Positions 62,654-64,000 of a DNA stretch of 64,000 nucleotides are shown piece by piece. The notes beneath the pieces are model-generated. The model saw only the letters and a list, made by a program, of their open reading frames with translations, had not been told where the DNA came from and did not search any database. Origin of the DNA: Yeosuana sp043876835 (GTDB lineage: Bacteria; Bacteroidota; Bacteroidia; Flavobacteriales; Flavobacteriaceae); assembly GCF_043876835.1 (NCBI RefSeq), contig NZ_JBAWJZ010000003.1, positions 248,001 to 312,000 of the forward strand, read 5' to 3'. A program made the translations under genes and the position numbers. Each line of letters begins with the position of its first letter. Position 1 is the first letter of the stretch.

Positions 62654-63091
62654 TTATTTATTAAAAAGTTTTTTTACTCCAGCTAATAACATTGCAACAA
62701 CAGTACCAGCCATTAAAATATAGAAAGCTACAATTCCTGCTCCTACCATGTGTGATTCACCATCAGTTGCAGGTACACCTCCATATAAATATTCTCTAGT
62801 GTCTCCGCCAGAAACAGCATACGATATTACAAGAACTGCCAGAAAAGCACCAGCTCCTATCAAGGCACTTTTTAATGAAGCTGAATTAGTAAACAAACCT
62901 TTCAAAGTAAATACAAGCACCAAAGCAATAGTAACAATTAAAATAGCATAAGCAAGATACATAAAGGTATTAACTGCTCCGCTAGATTCGCCTGCTTTGA
63001 TGGCATCATCACCTGCTCCTATTATTACAACAAGAAAAATGATTGAAAGAATGCCTACAATTCCAACTAATATAGTTGATAATTTTTTCAT
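62654..63091 (-). CDS. Small four-helix membrane protein in the exbB-exbD operon
   Basis: A 145-residue protein with about four transmembrane helices (approximately residues 5-24, 42-64, 75-94 and 114-140). A small soluble loop (SGGDTREYLYGGVPATDGES) lies before the last helix. I recognise no domain or catalytic residue. It stands between exbB (20 bases) and exbD (5 bases), so it is probably part of, or an accessory to, the proton-driven energiser complex. That is inference from position only. Confidence 0.8.
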   Translation of the reverse strand: MKKLSTILVGIVGILSIIFLVVIIGAGDDAIKAGESSGAVNTFMYLAYAILIVTIALVLVFTLKGLFTNSASLKSALIGAGAFLAVLVISYAVSGGDTREYLYGGVPATDGESHMVGAGIVAFYILMAGTVVAMLLAGVKKLFNK

Positions 63092-63111
63092 TATTATTAT
63101 TTTTTAGATTA

Positions 63112-63879
63112 TTACTTTTTTTGTCTGATTAGTAAATCCATTAATGTAATAGAAGCATCTTCCATATCATTAACGATACTATCAATTTTAGCAATAATGT
63201 AATTATAGAAAATTTGAAGTATAATAGCTACTACTAAACCAAATACAGTTGTTAAAAGTGCTACTTTAATACCTCCGGCAACAAGTGATGGTTGCATATC
63301 TCCAGCTGCTTCAATTTTATCGAATGCTTGAATCATACCAATTACAGTTCCCATGAACCCTAACATCGGTGCTAAAGCAATAAATAATGAAATCCAAGAT
63401 ACGTTTTTCTCTAATTGTCCCATTTGAACACCACCGTAAGCAACAACAGCTTTTTCAACAGCCTCTAAGCCTTCATCGGTTCTGTCTAATCCTTGATAGT
63501 AGATAGATGCAACAGGTCCTTTTGTGTTTCTGCAAACTTCTTTTGCAGCAGTAACTCCACCAGAAGCTAAAGCTTCTTCAACATCAGCAGTTAATTTTTT
63601 TGTATTTGTTGTTGAAAGGTTTAAAAAGATAATTCTTTCAATAGCAATTGCTAATCCAAGTATTAAACATAACAATACAATTCCCATGAAGCCTGGACCT
63701 CCTTCAATAAAACGTTTTTTCAATTCTTGATGAAACCCAAGTTCTTCTGCAGGTGCCGGTTCATCTTGAGTCATACTTGCAACTGTAGTTGCAGTGGTTG
63801 TGTTTGCATTTGTAGTTGCATTAACAGTACCAAAAGCCATCATTCCAGCGATGGCTAGGATAGAAAATAATCTTTTCAT
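63112..63879 (-). CDS. MotA/TolQ/ExbB proton channel family protein
   Basis: The pore-forming partner of the two ExbD proteins downstream. It has 255 residues and a signal-like first helix (LFSILAIAGMMAFGTVNA), not standard for E. coli ExbB but frequent in Bacteroidota. A linker rich in Thr and Ala and the segment FIEGGPGFMGIVLLCLILGL follow. The conserved core is FIALAPMLGFMGTVIGMIQAF and GGIKVALLTTVFGLVVAII. The operon probably powers TonB-dependent receptors such as the sugar receptor here, or gliding-related functions. The area upstream holds TATCTTTA, one mismatch from a -7 box. Confidence 0.94.
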   Translation of the reverse strand: MKRLFSILAIAGMMAFGTVNATTNANTTTATTVASMTQDEPAPAEELGFHQELKKRFIEGGPGFMGIVLLCLILGLAIAIERIIFLNLSTTNTKKLTADVEEALASGGVTAAKEVCRNTKGPVASIYYQGLDRTDEGLEAVEKAVVAYGGVQMGQLEKNVSWISLFIALAPMLGFMGTVIGMIQAFDKIEAAGDMQPSLVAGGIKVALLTTVFGLVVAIILQIFYNYIIAKIDSIVNDMEDASITLMDLLIRQKK

Positions 63880-63954
63880 GTTCTAGATCTTAATTTTATT
63901 AGTTAAAGTGTTAAAGATATAAAAAAAAATAGCAATTAAAAATAAAAAAACCAG

Positions 63955-64000
63955 CAGAGAGGAAGGGATTCGAACCCTCGATACGCTTTTGGCGTATACA
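63955..64000 (-). tRNA. tRNA-Ser, 3' part only
   Basis: On the minus strand the last 46 bases form a long variable arm (ATACGC/GCGTAT with a loop), a T-arm with GGTTCGAATCC and the acceptor strand CCTCTCT followed by discriminator G. CCA is not encoded. The long variable arm with G73 indicates serine. The anticodon lies beyond the right edge. Confidence 0.8.

Noticed and set aside
1..64000. CRISPR arrays, insertion sequences, prophage, rRNA genes
   Set aside because: No regularly spaced repeats, transposase or integrase sequences, phage genes or rRNA-like blocks were seen on either strand.

Overview
The window is AT-rich chromosomal DNA from a member of the Flavobacteriia (Bacteroidota), most likely Flavobacteriaceae. 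Four things point there: a SprA gliding/type IX secretion gene, a secreted protein with a C-terminal T9SS sorting domain, an alternative complex III operon joined to cytochrome oxidase, and repeated Bacteroidota-type promoters (TTG, about 19 bases, TAnnTTTG) with few clear Shine-Dalgarno sequences. Coding is dense, no gap without a gene exceeds 300 bases, and I found no insertion sequence, phage, integrase or CRISPR array.

Layout. 1-9.2 kb (minus): maeB, ruvA and the 5' part of sprA, whose 3' end lies outside the window. 9.3-17.6 kb: a compact sugar locus, best read as sucrose uptake and phosphorolysis. It has a TonB-dependent receptor without a SusD partner, a small glutaredoxin-like protein, an SLC45/SUT-type MFS transporter, a PfkB sugar kinase and a GH13_18 sucrose-phosphorylase-like enzyme, with a divergent LacI regulator and two palindromic operators between the arms. 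17.6-20.7 kb (minus): ruvB, a DUF6090 membrane protein and queG. 20.7-32.0 kb (minus): the respiratory operon actABCDEF followed by cytochrome oxidase subunits II and I. 32.2-37.3 kb: a SPOR protein (plus), then rimP-nusA-infB (minus) behind a short leader with an intrinsic-terminator hairpin. 37.4-38.4 kb: a universal stress protein and tRNA-Gln.

38.6-45.0 kb: a large DUF2723 membrane protein (putative GT-C glycosyltransferase) coupled to a polysaccharide deacetylase, then a thioredoxin fold lacking the CxxC, a membrane metallophosphoesterase and cutC on the minus strand. 45.2-49.0 kb: polA and a T9SS-exported DUF2271 protein. 49.1-53.4 kb (plus): rplM-rpsI-rpsB-tsf and pyrH-frr, punctuated by hairpins. 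53.4-60.8 kb (plus): an outer-membrane barrel (DUF5686-like), an MMPL/RND transporter, asnS, rpoN and a PAP2-like membrane protein. 60.8-63.9 kb (minus): an exbB/tolQ, small membrane protein, exbD, exbD energiser operon and an outer-membrane barrel, ending in a partial tRNA-Ser.

Most of the window is conserved core genome. The less ordinary parts are the SusD-less sucrose locus with its twin operators, the rimP leader attenuator candidate, a CxxCH haem-type motif in one ExbD, the cysteine-less thioredoxin, a likely leaderless ruvB promoter abutting the cox terminator, and a dyad over the rplM promoter. I saw no clear, wholly new multi-gene system.
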